DNA from: Candidatus Latescibacterota bacterium | GTDB lineage: Bacteria > Latescibacterota > UBA2968 > GCA-2709665 | NCBI GenBank assembly: GCA_012271065.1 | Contig: JAAXHE010000069.1 | Span: forward strand, 1-42,279 | Direction of reading: 5' to 3' | Length of the DNA stretch: 42,279 nt | Part shown: one piece after another, positions 33,293-42,279 of the stretch | Numbering within the stretch: the stretch's first letter is position 1 | How the letters are laid out: every line of letters starts with the position of its first letter | Notes under the pieces: generated by a model | Seen by the model: only the letters and a program-made list of their open reading frames with translations | The model's database searches: none | Told to the model about the DNA's origin: nothing | Program-made: the position numbers and the translations under genes

Positions 33293-34066
33293 TTATTCGT
33301 TAACCGCTTGGAGGCGCCGGAGAAGCGTCTCGTCTTCTCCGCTGTATTTCTTGATGCACAGATCGCAATCCGGACAGGGCCGGTTGTAGCAGTTCTTATG
33401 CACCCTGATCGGATATTGACCCTGAAAAGCCTCCGAACAGTGTTTCGAGCAGAAAACGTACCGATCCTGAAAGCTGCCGAATGCGGCGTAGGAAACAATC
33501 ACGTCCTCTTCGGCCAGCGTCAGGCTCTTTTCGCACCAACTGCAGATGCCGGCCTGCTCGCGAGCGCGGGCCGTTCGCTTTTTTTCGATTTCCTCGTCGG
33601 ACCAGACGTATTCTATGTGCTGGACGTTGTCTTTGGTGACTTTTGCGCGCACCACGCCGTCCGTAATCCCCAGGATATAGTCGCCCTGGGTGTCGAACGT
33701 GGTGCCGCACTCGATGTTGCGACCTGTTTTGAGGTGGATAATGGACTTGCCCTCTTCCGGCGAGATGAACGAAAACCAGCCGCAGCTAGCGCAGACACTG
33801 GTAAAGAGAAACTGCCGCGTTTTTTGGCCGCATGCCGGACAACGGCCTTCCTCCATCATCCGGATGTCCTGGAGCGTGGTCTTTGCGGCCTTCCTGACGG
33901 CAGCGTCGATCTCCTCCATCGTTTCGTCGAGGTCGTCCGTGTCTTTCTCGGAAAGCAGATGCATGGCCTCTTCTACTTCTTCCGTCTGACCCTCGATAAC
34001 GATCTGTCTCTCGCGGCTCGAAGCGGGGTTTTCTTCCTCATCACGCTTAAAGATGCCCTTTAGCAT
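33293..34066 (-). CDS. Cysteine-rich putative zinc-binding protein of unknown function
   Basis: 257 residues. After an acidic helical N-terminus (about 25-70) comes a zinc-ribbon-like pair, CPAC (76-79) and CASC (92-95); a middle beta region (ECGTTFDTQGDYILGITDG); a second cluster CSWC (175-178) with FCSKHC (205-210), like a treble-clef or TRASH finger; and a final CYNRPCPDCDLC (226-237). At least four CxxC-type pairs make metal binding very likely. I do not recognise the family. Convergent with the ABC exporter operon; start ATG 34064-34066. Confidence 0.75.
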   Translation of the reverse strand: MLKGIFKRDEEENPASSRERQIVIEGQTEEVEEAMHLLSEKDTDDLDETMEEIDAAVRKAAKTTLQDIRMMEEGRCPACGQKTRQFLFTSVCASCGWFSFISPEEGKSIIHLKTGRNIECGTTFDTQGDYILGITDGVVRAKVTKDNVQHIEYVWSDEEIEKKRTARAREQAGICSWCEKSLTLAEEDVIVSYAAFGSFQDRYVFCSKHCSEAFQGQYPIRVHKNCYNRPCPDCDLCIKKYSGEDETLLRRLQAVNE

Positions 34067-34290
34067 ATGGCTTCACCCGAATATAAAGCCTGCGCGTCGT
34101 CCTTGACGTTGCGTTTGCAGGCGGACAGGAGCTCACTGACTATTTCCGATACAGGCCCTGAATCTTGCCTTAATTGTCTCCCGAGCGTCCTTGAAACAGG
34201 ACGGATTCAGGACTTCGACACACCGTTACAAATATAACGACGGACTGCCGATAAGTCAATCTCCCGGTTGCGAATGTCATTTCGCAGGAA

Positions 34291-35061
34291 TCAAAGGCGC
34301 CGAATGTGAAAGCCTCCGTCTACCGGGATCGCGGCGCCGGTTGTAAAGTCGAAATAACCCAGTGCAACCGCGGCGACGGCCTTTCCCACGTCTTCGGGCA
34401 GACCCCAGCGCCGGATCGGCGTAAGGCCTTCGGCGATTCGCCGGTCGTATATCTCTCTGACCGGCTCCGTCATATCCGTTTTGATGATGCCGGGCTGGAT
34501 TTCGTTAACGGTGATTCCGTGTTCCGCCAATCTGACCGCGAAGAGTGTTGTCATCATGCTGAGGCCCGCCTTGGAGACGCAATACTCGCCCCTGGATGTG
34601 GAGCTTGCGAAGGCCGAGATCGACGTGACGTTTACGATTCTGGCTTTCGGCACGATCTCGCTCCTGGTGAGTTGAATCATATGACCGGCCGCAAGCTGGG
34701 TCAGGAAGTAGGGCCCCTTGAGGTTGGTGTCAAGAACCTCATTGAAACTCTCGGGCGTCGTTTCAAGAATATCCGCCCGGGTCCGCGGGGCGATGCCGGC
34801 GTTGTTTACGAGCAGGTCTAAACGGCCGAACGCATCCAGGGTGTATTCGACAAGGCGTCGGCTGTCCTCGGGAACCGCGACAGACGCCCCGCAGATGCGC
34901 GGCCGGCGATTCCTTCTCCGGACCTCGGCGGCGGTCTGCTTTGCGGCCGCCCGGTTTCTTTCGTAGTTGACGACGATGTCATAACCGGCGTCGGCCAGAC
35001 AACAGGCGATAGCCCGACCGATTCCCCGGCTCGAGCCCGTTACGAGTGCGACTGGCGCCAT
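34291..35061 (-). CDS. Short-chain dehydrogenase/reductase, 3-ketoacyl reductase-like
   Basis: 256 residues from ATG 35059-35061 (MAPVALVTGSSRGIGRAI); the frame extends 11 codons upstream, but AGGA before this ATG supports it. The NAD(P)-binding motif is TGSSRGIG, followed by LLVNNAGIA and the catalytic Ser/Tyr/Lys (NVTSISAF ... EYCVSKAG), and the C-terminal TGAAIPVDGGFHIRRL. It resembles the FabG-like SDRs annotated as 3-ketoacyl-ACP reductase. The next gene is a divergent SDR, but the substrate cannot be predicted. Confidence 0.88.
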   Translation of the reverse strand: MAPVALVTGSSRGIGRAIACCLADAGYDIVVNYERNRAAAKQTAAEVRRRNRRPRICGASVAVPEDSRRLVEYTLDAFGRLDLLVNNAGIAPRTRADILETTPESFNEVLDTNLKGPYFLTQLAAGHMIQLTRSEIVPKARIVNVTSISAFASSTSRGEYCVSKAGLSMMTTLFAVRLAEHGITVNEIQPGIIKTDMTEPVREIYDRRIAEGLTPIRRWGLPEDVGKAVAAVALGYFDFTTGAAIPVDGGFHIRRL

Positions 35062-35468
35062 GATGGATTCCTGTCTATCTTCTTCGGAAGACACTGCGGA
35101 CTCCGTGCGATACGAAATTACCCGGTGTTTCCGGCATTTGCTTTATTTCTGTGCGGCAGCTGCGTCGAAATCCGACTCAGGAATCGGATTCCGGGTAAAA
35201 CACTTCGTGTCCGGTATTTCTGCCAATCCTAAAGATAGGAATTTCTCGGCTCCGGTGCGGACTTTTTGCAAAATTGCCATAGACTGGCACGCCCGATACC
35301 ACCGGGCCGCCGCGCGGGGAGGGACGTCCTGACAGGGCATGTTTCAGGTTTCGCATCAAGGGACTGGGCTCGGAAGGGGTCCTTTGTCGGCGCTTCTCAG
35401 GGCATGGATGTATCCATGAATAACGCAGGAAGCAAGTCTCGGAAACATCATCACAAGGGAGGCAGATT
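35062..35468. other. Divergent intergenic region between two SDR genes
   Basis: About 400 bases. It contains a perfect 7-bp inverted repeat, AATCCGA/TCGGATT (35169-35190, eight-base loop), which could be an operator for a shared regulator. I see no gene and no strong promoter. Confidence 0.35.
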
Positions 35469-36239
35469 GTGGGAAATCACAAATCGGGAGGCGTCGCGGG
35501 TCAAGTCGCCATTGTAACGGGGGCGGCTTCGGGTATCGGTGAGAGTACGGCGAATCTGCTGGCCGCTGAAGGCGCCCGGGTAACCGTGGCGGACGTGGAC
35601 GTGGCGGGCGGTTTACAGACTGTGGACCGAATTGCCGCCAACGGTGGAGAGGCGGTCTTTGTCGAAGCCGATGTGAGCGATGCAGCACAGGTGCGCCGGA
35701 TGGTCGCGGAGACCGACAAGGCGTTCGGCAGGCTGGATATACTCCACAACAACGCGATCTGGTATCGAAATGCGCCTGCCACGGAACTGGAGGAATCCGT
35801 CTGGGACAGGACGTTGAATACGGGATTGAAAGCGATCTATCTGGCCGCCAAGTACGCGATACCGTCCATGTTGAGGAATGACGGTGGGTCGATCGTCAAC
35901 ACGGGTTCGGTACACTCACTGGTGGGGTTCGAGACCAACACGGCCTATGATGCCGCCAAGGCCGGAGTGCTGGGCATTACCCGGGTCCTGGCGCTGGATT
36001 ACGGGCCCGCAATCCGCGTAAATGCCGTGCTTCCCGGAGCGATTCAGACGCCGCTCTGGGATCGGGTTGGCGTCCCCGACGATGAACGGCGAAGGTTGGC
36101 CGAAATGGTGCCGGCGAAACGGGTCGGCACACCCGCCGACATCGCGTCCGCCGTGCTTTTCCTGGCGTCCGACGCGGCGTCGTTCATTACGGGCACCTCG
36201 CTCGTGGTGGATGGGGGATTGCTGGCACGTACGATGTAA
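35469..36239 (+). CDS. Short-chain dehydrogenase/reductase (classical SDR)
   Basis: 256 residues. Cofactor motif TGAASGIG, acidic residue after the second strand (VADVDVAGG) suggesting NAD preference, HNNAIWY in place of the usual NNAG, catalytic Ser-Tyr-Lys in NTGSVHSLVGFETNTAYDAAK, and C-terminal ITGTSLVVDGGL. Start GTG 35469-35471 with GGGAGGCAG upstream. It is convergent with the hydantoinase genes. Substrate unknown. Confidence 0.9.
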   Translation: MGNHKSGGVAGQVAIVTGAASGIGESTANLLAAEGARVTVADVDVAGGLQTVDRIAANGGEAVFVEADVSDAAQVRRMVAETDKAFGRLDILHNNAIWYRNAPATELEESVWDRTLNTGLKAIYLAAKYAIPSMLRNDGGSIVNTGSVHSLVGFETNTAYDAAKAGVLGITRVLALDYGPAIRVNAVLPGAIQTPLWDRVGVPDDERRRLAEMVPAKRVGTPADIASAVLFLASDAASFITGTSLVVDGGLLARTM

Positions 36240-36286
36240 ACGGTAAACCTGGCGTATGAACGACACAATACGCCGGGCGTTACCGG

Positions 36287-38020
36287 TCATGGGTCGGTAC
36301 GCGTTCGTGAGTTCCGCAGCCGTGTTGTCGCCGATCTGTCGATTTCAAGCACATCGGGTCTGATCACAATACCGTAGTCCGCTTCTGCAGCCTCCCTGCG
36401 GTAATACCCTCGCCTCACGTCTTCCAGGACGGCTTCATCCGAGCGCGAGTCGGGCGCGCCGTGTCCGCCGCCGCCCGGGGTTTCGAGGCGGAGTCGGTCT
36501 CCTTCGACCATATGGACGCCCTCGTCCTTGGTGATGTGCGGTGGCCGGTACGCCTTGCCCCGCAGCGTAAAGGTGTGCTCGGCGGTTCTGCCCGGTTTTC
36601 CGCCAAGTACACCGAATGGCCGGAACCGACCCCGGTCTCCAAGGAGCGAGGCGCTGGCCTCGCCTCGTCTGAGCATAAATTGAAGCACCACACCGAATCC
36701 GCCCCTGCGACACCCGGGCCCGCCGGAGTCCTCGCGCAGGGCGTAGGTTTCGAAGAGTACCGGATACCTGGACTCGAAGATTTCCAGCGCCTGGGTGCGG
36801 GCGACCGCGATGGTGGGATTGCCGTTGGTGAGCCCGTCTGTCAGATAATTGCCGCCGTAACCCCCGCCTATAAACGAATAGAAGACGAAATATCCCCTTT
36901 CCGGATCGTCACCGCCAACGGAGAGATTGGTGACAGTACCCATGGGGCCGGCGTAGCAGCGGTCCGGCAGGGCCTGGCTCATTGCGCCCAGTACAGCGTC
37001 GATCATTCGCTGACAGACTTCGGCTGCGCAGCCGGAGACGGGACGCGGCGGCAGGGCGTGCAGGAACGTGGTGGAAGGAATATTGAAGGAAAAGGGTTTG
37101 AAACAACCTCTGTTGATGGGCACGTCGGGGAAAAAATGCTTGAAGGCAATAAAGACACCCGCCATTGTCGTACTCAATACACTGTTAAGCGGCCCTCGGC
37201 AGGCCGGGCTGCTTTCCGAGAGGTCGATGTGAACGCTGTCGCCGTCAACAGTCATTTCGAGATGGATGTGTAACGGCCTCCAGTCTACGCCGTCACTGTC
37301 CATGTATTCGTCAAAGGCGTAACAACCATCGGGAATGGTGCTTATGTGTTTCCGCATCATCTTCTCGGAACGAAGCTCCAGTTCGCTGACGACCTCGAAT
37401 ACGGTCGCTTCGCCGTAGCGATCCAACAATGCCGTCAGCCGATCGGCGCCGAGATTCAGCGATGCCACCTGGGCGATGATGTCCCCCTGACGTTCGCGGG
37501 GTACGCGAACGTTGTGCAGGATGACGTCGACCACACCCTGATTAAGCCTGCCTTCGTCCATGAGCTTGAGTGGAGGCAGCCGCAAGCCTTCCTGAAATAC
37601 CTCCGTGGCCTTCGTCGAGAACCCGCCGGGAACCCTCCCGCCAATGTCAGGCCAGTGCCCGCTGTTGGCCAGGTAGAACGCGAGTTTGTTTCGATAGAAG
37701 AAAGGTTTGATCAACTTTACGTCCATCAGATGCGTGCCGCCGAGGTACGGGTCGTTGACAATGTAGACGTCCCCCTCGGCGGGTTCGTTGAAGTGGGCGA
37801 TGGTTGAACGCACGGTGTGCTGCATCACGCATATGAAGTTCGGCAGGCCGCGAGGCCCCTGTACGATGACGGACCCGTCGTTTGCCGCATAGATGCCGCT
37901 GGCCCGGTCGAAGCCGTCTGAAATCACCGGCGAGAAGGCCATGCGTTCCAGCGTGGCATCCATTTCATCGGCGATCTGTTCCAGGCTGCCGCGGATTACA
38001 GCCAGAGTGATCGGATCCAT
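36287..38020 (-). CDS. Hydantoinase B / 5-oxoprolinase-type subunit
   Basis: 577 residues with the HyuB signature: DPITLAVIRGSLEQIADEMD at the start, PNFICVMQHTVRSTI, NDPYLGGTHLMDV, and the glycine-rich C-terminus LETPGGGGHGAPDSRS. HyuA and HyuB together carry out ATP-dependent opening of hydantoin or oxoproline rings, or acetone-carboxylase-like reactions. The partner gene ends 36 bases upstream, so they form an operon. Start ATG 38018-38020 with GGAG upstream. Confidence 0.92.
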   Translation of the reverse strand: MDPITLAVIRGSLEQIADEMDATLERMAFSPVISDGFDRASGIYAANDGSVIVQGPRGLPNFICVMQHTVRSTIAHFNEPAEGDVYIVNDPYLGGTHLMDVKLIKPFFYRNKLAFYLANSGHWPDIGGRVPGGFSTKATEVFQEGLRLPPLKLMDEGRLNQGVVDVILHNVRVPRERQGDIIAQVASLNLGADRLTALLDRYGEATVFEVVSELELRSEKMMRKHISTIPDGCYAFDEYMDSDGVDWRPLHIHLEMTVDGDSVHIDLSESSPACRGPLNSVLSTTMAGVFIAFKHFFPDVPINRGCFKPFSFNIPSTTFLHALPPRPVSGCAAEVCQRMIDAVLGAMSQALPDRCYAGPMGTVTNLSVGGDDPERGYFVFYSFIGGGYGGNYLTDGLTNGNPTIAVARTQALEIFESRYPVLFETYALREDSGGPGCRRGGFGVVLQFMLRRGEASASLLGDRGRFRPFGVLGGKPGRTAEHTFTLRGKAYRPPHITKDEGVHMVEGDRLRLETPGGGGHGAPDSRSDEAVLEDVRRGYYRREAAEADYGIVIRPDVLEIDRSATTRLRNSRTRTDP

Positions 38021-38056
38021 TTCGAAGTCGCTCCAGATTGCGAATGCACCGGGCTG

Positions 38057-40153
38057 CTAGACGCCGGGGCGGTTCCTGGGTGCCCGCAGGGTTGATTCGA
38101 CGAGGAAGGCGCCGCCGTCCAGCACGCTGGCGCGGAGGAAAGGGTCCAGCCAGACGGTCGTGTCGGACTGCTCGATCACCGCGGGTCCGGAGAGTTCGGT
38201 GCCCCAGGGAATTCTGGAACGCTCGTAGGTCGGGCATGCAACAAACGCGTCTTCAACCCAGACGTCGCGGCTGCCTTTGTACGCCTGATCCAGCGTGGTC
38301 GCCGGCGGTGTCAGCATTGAGCCCAGAGATCGGTGTTTCCTTACCCCGATAATGGTGGTCCGCAGGTTCAGCAGTCGAAGGGGAATGCCGTCCAGCAGCG
38401 CTTCCAGACGGCCGAAGCCGCTGTGTGCGCTTCCGTATCGGCGGAGGTACGAGGCTCTGAACCGCGTCGCGATGCGCTCCGGACTCGTATCGTTGTCCGG
38501 CAACGGAGTGCGGATGACGTGGGTCTGACCCTCGTACGCGATGTCGGCTTCACGGAGAAGATGAATATGGCTGAGCGGCAGGGCTACCTGCTTCAGGAAC
38601 GCATTCCCGCGCGACTGGTCGTCGTCGAAGATCCGCCTGACTTCTGTCTCGTCGAGGTCGTCGAGGCGGCGGTTGACCATCGTTACGTAATCGCGCTTCA
38701 CGTCCGCGATTGCGCAGCCCCAGGCAGATGCGATACCCGGATGATAAGGGACAAGACCCCTGGGAATACCGAGTTCATCCATCAGAAACCCGGCCAGGAG
38801 AGGGCCGCTTCCCCCAAAGGCGAACAGGGTGAAGTCTCCGGGGTCCCGGCCGCGATCGATGGAGATCCGGCGGAGGCTGCCGGCAATGCGGTTGTTGGAT
38901 ACGGCGACGACCGCCCGCGCGGCTTCTTCGGCCGAGAGGCCAAGCGGCCCGGCGACGTGTTCTTCCAGCGCAACCCTGGCTTTCGGCAGGTCAAAGGAGA
39001 AACCCTCGCGGCCCCCGATCGGGTATTCCGGGTTGATTCGACCCAGCACGAGATTCGCATCGGTAAGCGTCGGCAGGCGGCCGCCGCGACCGTAACTCGC
39101 CGGGCCCGGATCCGCGCCGGCGCTTTCCGGGCCAACCTGAAGGATGCCGCCGTCGTCGATGCGCGCGATGCTGCCGCCGCCGGCGCCAACGGTCTGGATG
39201 TCGACCATGGAGAGCAGGATCGGAATGCCGAAATCAAGTTCCGTGCCATCGGCCTGAACCGGAACGCCATCCGTGACCAGCGATACGTCCAGGCTGGTTC
39301 CCCCCATATCGTAGGCAATGAGATTTCGGACTTCGTTCTCAGCAGCGATGGCCGTCGCCGCGATGACCCCCGCCGCGGGCCCCGACAACACCGTCTGAAC
39401 GGCGTATCTTCCCGCTTCGCCGGCAGGGATCATGCCGCCGTTGGATTGCATGACGAGCAGATGGGTGCTGTATCCCCGGCGCTCCATGCTGCGTTCCAGG
39501 TTGGCCAGATATCGGCTGACGACGGGTTGGACGTACGCGTTGACGACGGCCGTGCTGGTGCGTTCGAATTCACGAATCAGAGGAAGGACTTCCGCGGACG
39601 CGACCACGTAAATTTCCGGATAGCGTTTCTCTATTAGCGATTTCGCCCTTCGTTCGTGGATCGGGTTGGCGTACGCGTTCATAAACGAGATGACGATGGC
39701 GTCGACGCGTTCAGCCGTGAGCTTCTCCGCGCACGACAGGACTTCGTCCTCGTCGAGCGGAACAAGCACTTCGCCCTCCGCCGAGATTCGCTCGGCAACT
39801 TCCAGCCGGCGGTCGCGTGGAACCAGAGGCTCATAGGTTCCTGTAAGCCCGTATAGATGAGGCCGGTCGCGCCTCCGGAGTTCCAGGATATCCCGAAACC
39901 CCATGGTGGCGATCAGGCCGCATCGTCCGCCCTTGCGCTCGAGGACGGCGTTGGTCGCCACGGTGGTTCCGTGAATGACGAGTTCGATTCCGCGGTCCGC
40001 CTGCCCGAGGGCGCCTAACCCCTCGATCAGCCCTCTCGAGGGATCATCCGGGGTCGTCGGTACTTTCCTGACGATCAGGTGCGGCCCCGAATCATCAAGA
40101 ATCAGGATGTCCGTAAAGGTGCCACCTATATCGACGCCGGCAATTCTGGACAT
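38057..40153 (-). CDS. Hydantoinase A / 5-oxoprolinase-type ATP-binding subunit
   Basis: 698 residues. Actin-fold ATPase motifs: RIAGVDIGGTFTDILILD at the N-terminus, VIHGTTVATNAVLERKGGR, then the hydantoinase domain with YDMGGTSLDVSLVTDG, TVGAGGGSIARID and LFAFGGSGPLLAGFLMDELG. The C-terminal domain ends in SGPAVIEQSDTTVWLDP. First gene of the pair. The exact substrate (hydantoin, N-methylhydantoin, oxoproline, ketone) cannot be assigned from sequence. Confidence 0.92.
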   Translation of the reverse strand: MSRIAGVDIGGTFTDILILDDSGPHLIVRKVPTTPDDPSRGLIEGLGALGQADRGIELVIHGTTVATNAVLERKGGRCGLIATMGFRDILELRRRDRPHLYGLTGTYEPLVPRDRRLEVAERISAEGEVLVPLDEDEVLSCAEKLTAERVDAIVISFMNAYANPIHERRAKSLIEKRYPEIYVVASAEVLPLIREFERTSTAVVNAYVQPVVSRYLANLERSMERRGYSTHLLVMQSNGGMIPAGEAGRYAVQTVLSGPAAGVIAATAIAAENEVRNLIAYDMGGTSLDVSLVTDGVPVQADGTELDFGIPILLSMVDIQTVGAGGGSIARIDDGGILQVGPESAGADPGPASYGRGGRLPTLTDANLVLGRINPEYPIGGREGFSFDLPKARVALEEHVAGPLGLSAEEAARAVVAVSNNRIAGSLRRISIDRGRDPGDFTLFAFGGSGPLLAGFLMDELGIPRGLVPYHPGIASAWGCAIADVKRDYVTMVNRRLDDLDETEVRRIFDDDQSRGNAFLKQVALPLSHIHLLREADIAYEGQTHVIRTPLPDNDTSPERIATRFRASYLRRYGSAHSGFGRLEALLDGIPLRLLNLRTTIIGVRKHRSLGSMLTPPATTLDQAYKGSRDVWVEDAFVACPTYERSRIPWGTELSGPAVIEQSDTTVWLDPFLRASVLDGGAFLVESTLRAPRNRPGV

Positions 40154-40407
40154 TGAATAGCAGTCCGTTGAAAAAGCTGCTCTGCAGGGATGACGGAAAT
40201 TGAAAACTGAACGGCAGTCAGAACTTAGACGTTCCGCCGGTGCGCGTCAACTCAAAAAAGGGACAAACGCGCGCAAACCGGCCGGGGGCGGCATCTGAAA
40301 GCCGCGCGCGCACCCATTCAATCTTGACCGGGCCGTGAACATCCCTTAGATTTGAGGCGATTTGTCCAGGAACCGACTTCACATCCGGCAAACCGTGAGG
40401 AAACCCG

Positions 40408-41163
40408 ATGCCGAGAGGCCGTTGCCATTTTGCATTGCTGGCAGCCCTGCACGAGCGATTTCACCGGGAGTGCCCCGAGGCGGCGGCGCTCGCGGATGCA
40501 CATACGCCCGACCTGCTCGCAGGTACGTGTGCGCCGGACGGACTGCGTTTTGTCGGCAAGAGGGGTAAGTTCGCCACCCATTTCTATTCGGACGATCGCC
40601 GTGACACGTGGGGGCGGTCGGTTGCGGGGCTGTTCGGGTCCCACCCGGACCTGGCCGATCCAACGCGGCTTTCCGGTGCGGATGTCGCCATGATGCTCGG
40701 GTACATTTCTCACCTCACCGTGGATGAGGCATTCCGGGATGAAGTGACCGTCCACGTATACGGTATCGAAGACTGGCGACCGATTATAATGGGTCTGTGG
40801 TCCATGGTGGACGGGTTCGGCATCGGCAACGCCAGCTACATGGCAGCGATTCACCGATTCGGACGCAAAGACAGCGTCGGCTTTATCGATTGCGGGGTTG
40901 TGGGCGAATACCTCGACCTGGTCAAGCCCTGGGCGCTGGAGGACGACCCCTGGGAACTGGAGCGCATATTTCTCAGGTTGCGACGATGCGACACGCCGGA
41001 ACACGAAGCGCGGCGCACCTGGGAGCGGAATGTCGCAATGGCGGCGCCGTTTCTCGATGACGCCCGGCGAATGCGGTTTCACAGGGCGGCCGTGGACGGT
41101 GGAATGGAAGAGACCCTTCGATACCTGAAGGGGAATTATGCCTTACAGAAAAGGGGTGGCTGA
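40408..41163 (+). CDS. Zinc-dependent phospholipase C-like protein
   Basis: 251 residues. The layout matches the zinc-dependent phospholipase C/S1-P1 nuclease-like family: an N-terminal His (CHFALLAALHERFHRECPE), an AGTCAPDGLRF loop with Asp, THFYSDDRRDTWGRS, and MLGYISHLTVDEAFRDEV carrying the His/Asp metal ligands. It lacks an obvious signal peptide, so it may be cytoplasmic. Start ATG 40408-40410 with AGGAAA upstream. The stop overlaps the start of the next oxidoreductase gene (TGATG), so the two are co-translated. Activity on a lipid is not proven. Confidence 0.65.
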   Translation: MPRGRCHFALLAALHERFHRECPEAAALADAHTPDLLAGTCAPDGLRFVGKRGKFATHFYSDDRRDTWGRSVAGLFGSHPDLADPTRLSGADVAMMLGYISHLTVDEAFRDEVTVHVYGIEDWRPIIMGLWSMVDGFGIGNASYMAAIHRFGRKDSVGFIDCGVVGEYLDLVKPWALEDDPWELERIFLRLRRCDTPEHEARRTWERNVAMAAPFLDDARRMRFHRAAVDGGMEETLRYLKGNYALQKRGG

Positions 41164-42173
41164 TGACATCGTACCGCGTGGGTGTGATTGGATGCGGGGG
41201 CATTGGCGTCGAACATGCGTCGGGCCTCCTGAACCTGGAGAATGCGAGCCTGTCCGCCGCGTGCGACCTGGAGGAATCCACACTTATCGATTTCAGAGAC
41301 CGCTGGCAATCCGAGTGGCCCGGTCTCAATACATATTCGAATCACCGTGACATGCTGGCGAAAGAGGACCTGGATATCGTTACGGTGGCCACGTCCGACC
41401 ACATGCATGCGGATCTGGTCGTAGATGCTGCCAACGCGGGTGTAAAGGGGATCTTTTGTGAAAAACCCCTTGCGACCAATCTGGCGGACGCGGACCGGAT
41501 GGTTTACGCCGCTGAACGCAACGGTGCGATTCTCTCAGTCGATCACACAAGGCGCTTCCAGCCGCTATGGCGCCACGTCAAGGAAGAGATCGTGGATAGT
41601 GGAGAGATCGGATCCGTTCAGCAGATCGTGGCGGCGCTGAACGGTCCACGTTCCATGTTGTTCAGAAACGGTACGCATCTGGTGGATTCGATCTGTTATT
41701 ATGCGGACTCGGAGCCGGATTGGGTGTTTGCGGAGCTGGAAGCCGGTTTCGAGGACTACACGGAGTACAGGGGCGATGGCGGTCACGACCCGGCTACCGA
41801 ACCGTCGGCGAGCGGATACATCCATTTCGCCAACGGCGTGAGGGGGTTTGTCGCTGGCGGTTCAAAAGCCTCCGCAGGTCCCAAGTTCAAGTGTGAAATC
41901 GTGGGCACGACCGGTTCCGTCGAAATCAGCCGCGTAAACGCCTTGCTCGTTCGCGACCGTGAACGGGAAGAGATCCAGGCGCCCGAGTGGCCCGTCAGCG
42001 GTATTCGCGCCGGAGTCCAGGAACTGGTGCGCCTGGTCGATAGCGGCGGCCAGCCGGTTTCGCCGGCAAAGGACGCGCACCGGGTCGTTGAGATTATGAT
42101 CGGGTTTCTGGAATCACAGCGGCTGGGAAATGTCAGGGTGGATCTCCCGATTCCTGTCGAGCGCAGGGGATGA
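41163..42173 (+). CDS. Gfo/Idh/MocA-family oxidoreductase
   Basis: 336 residues. N-terminal Rossmann domain with YRVGVIGCGGIGVEHASGLL, the nicotinamide-site helix VTVATSDHMHADLVVDA and the signature EKPLATNLADADRMV with the catalytic Lys; the second domain has SVDHTRRFQPLWRHV and GTHLVDSICYYAD with the catalytic His. These enzymes oxidise or reduce sugars and cyclitols with NAD(P). Coupled by a one-base overlap to the phospholipase C-like gene. Confidence 0.92.
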   Translation: MTSYRVGVIGCGGIGVEHASGLLNLENASLSAACDLEESTLIDFRDRWQSEWPGLNTYSNHRDMLAKEDLDIVTVATSDHMHADLVVDAANAGVKGIFCEKPLATNLADADRMVYAAERNGAILSVDHTRRFQPLWRHVKEEIVDSGEIGSVQQIVAALNGPRSMLFRNGTHLVDSICYYADSEPDWVFAELEAGFEDYTEYRGDGGHDPATEPSASGYIHFANGVRGFVAGGSKASAGPKFKCEIVGTTGSVEISRVNALLVRDREREEIQAPEWPVSGIRAGVQELVRLVDSGGQPVSPAKDAHRVVEIMIGFLESQRLGNVRVDLPIPVERRG

Positions 42174-42215
42174 TAGCGGACGGAGGCGTCAAAAAACCTC
42201 GATAGTGCTTGCCCG

Positions 42216-42239
42216 GTCTCCGAAGAGACGCTATTTTAT
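42216..42239 (+). terminator. Weak terminator-like hairpin after the oxidoreductase gene
   Basis: GTCTC (42216-42220) and GAGAC (42225-42229) around a CGAA tetraloop, followed by GCTATTTTATT. The stem is short, so this is only a candidate. Confidence 0.35.
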
Positions 42240-42279
42240 TCAATTCCGGTCGAGATTCAACCTGCGGGACGCCCCGACC

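Noticed and set aside
33218..34063. 281-codon plus-strand open frame opposite the cysteine-rich protein
   Set aside because: The minus strand shows repeated CxxC pairs that cannot arise by chance; the plus-strand product has no recognisable feature.
38333..39637. 434-codon plus-strand open frame opposite hydantoinase A
   Set aside because: Shadow of a strongly conserved gene; no motif of its own.

Overview
The window looks like a piece of a Gram-negative, probably uncultured (metagenome-type) bacterial chromosome. Evidence for an outer membrane is a TonB-dependent receptor, a CreD-like inner-membrane protein, lipoproteins and a LysM protein. A probable selenoprotein, an AspRS of the non-discriminating type and many small-molecule oxidoreductase and hydantoinase genes fit poorly cultured FCB-type lineages (Latescibacterota-like is my guess only). 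No taxonomic marker was searched.

Region 1 (about 1-11,550, almost all on the minus strand) is a defence island, visibly more AT-rich than the rest. Read in transcription order it has an hsdM with a fused XRE-type DNA-binding domain, a small retroviral-type aspartyl protease, hsdS, an ABC-type ATPase with a DUF4435-like C-terminus, an unrecognised helical protein (possibly HEPN-like), then a tightly coupled three-gene cassette: tandem-TIR protein, SLOG-fold protein, and a DUF1863/ThsB-like TIR protein. No hsdR is present. Downstream lies debris: a 24-codon 3' end of another hsdS, a HEPN-like/zinc-ribbon gene broken by two one-base frameshifts, an intact MntA-type antitoxin followed by a 37-residue stump of HepT, and a RelE/ParE-like toxin whose antitoxin gene carries an amber codon and a dinucleotide contraction. 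The TIR/SLOG/TIR cassette is Thoeris-like in its parts but not in its arrangement.

Region 2 (11,900-17,400) holds a CreD-like membrane protein, a large TonB-dependent receptor and, on the plus strand, a thioredoxin-like lipoprotein in which an in-frame TGA lies at the first position of what would be a CxxC motif (SPT-TGA-PVC), followed by a SECIS-like hairpin. I read it as a selenoprotein that ordinary gene calling would split in two.

Region 3 (17,677-29,100, minus strand) is housekeeping: initiator tRNA with its own promoter and terminator, the phoH-pgpH-ybeY-CNNM/CorC cluster, a lipoprotein/LysM pair, aspS, hisS and a fused rnhB-yraN gene.

Region 4 (29,400-42,200) has a heterodimeric ABC exporter with complementary degenerate motifs, a cysteine-rich putative zinc protein, two short-chain dehydrogenases, hydantoinase/oxoprolinase subunits B and A, and a coupled pair of a phospholipase C-like protein and a Gfo/Idh/MocA oxidoreductase. 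No transposase, integrase, CRISPR array or rRNA was seen.
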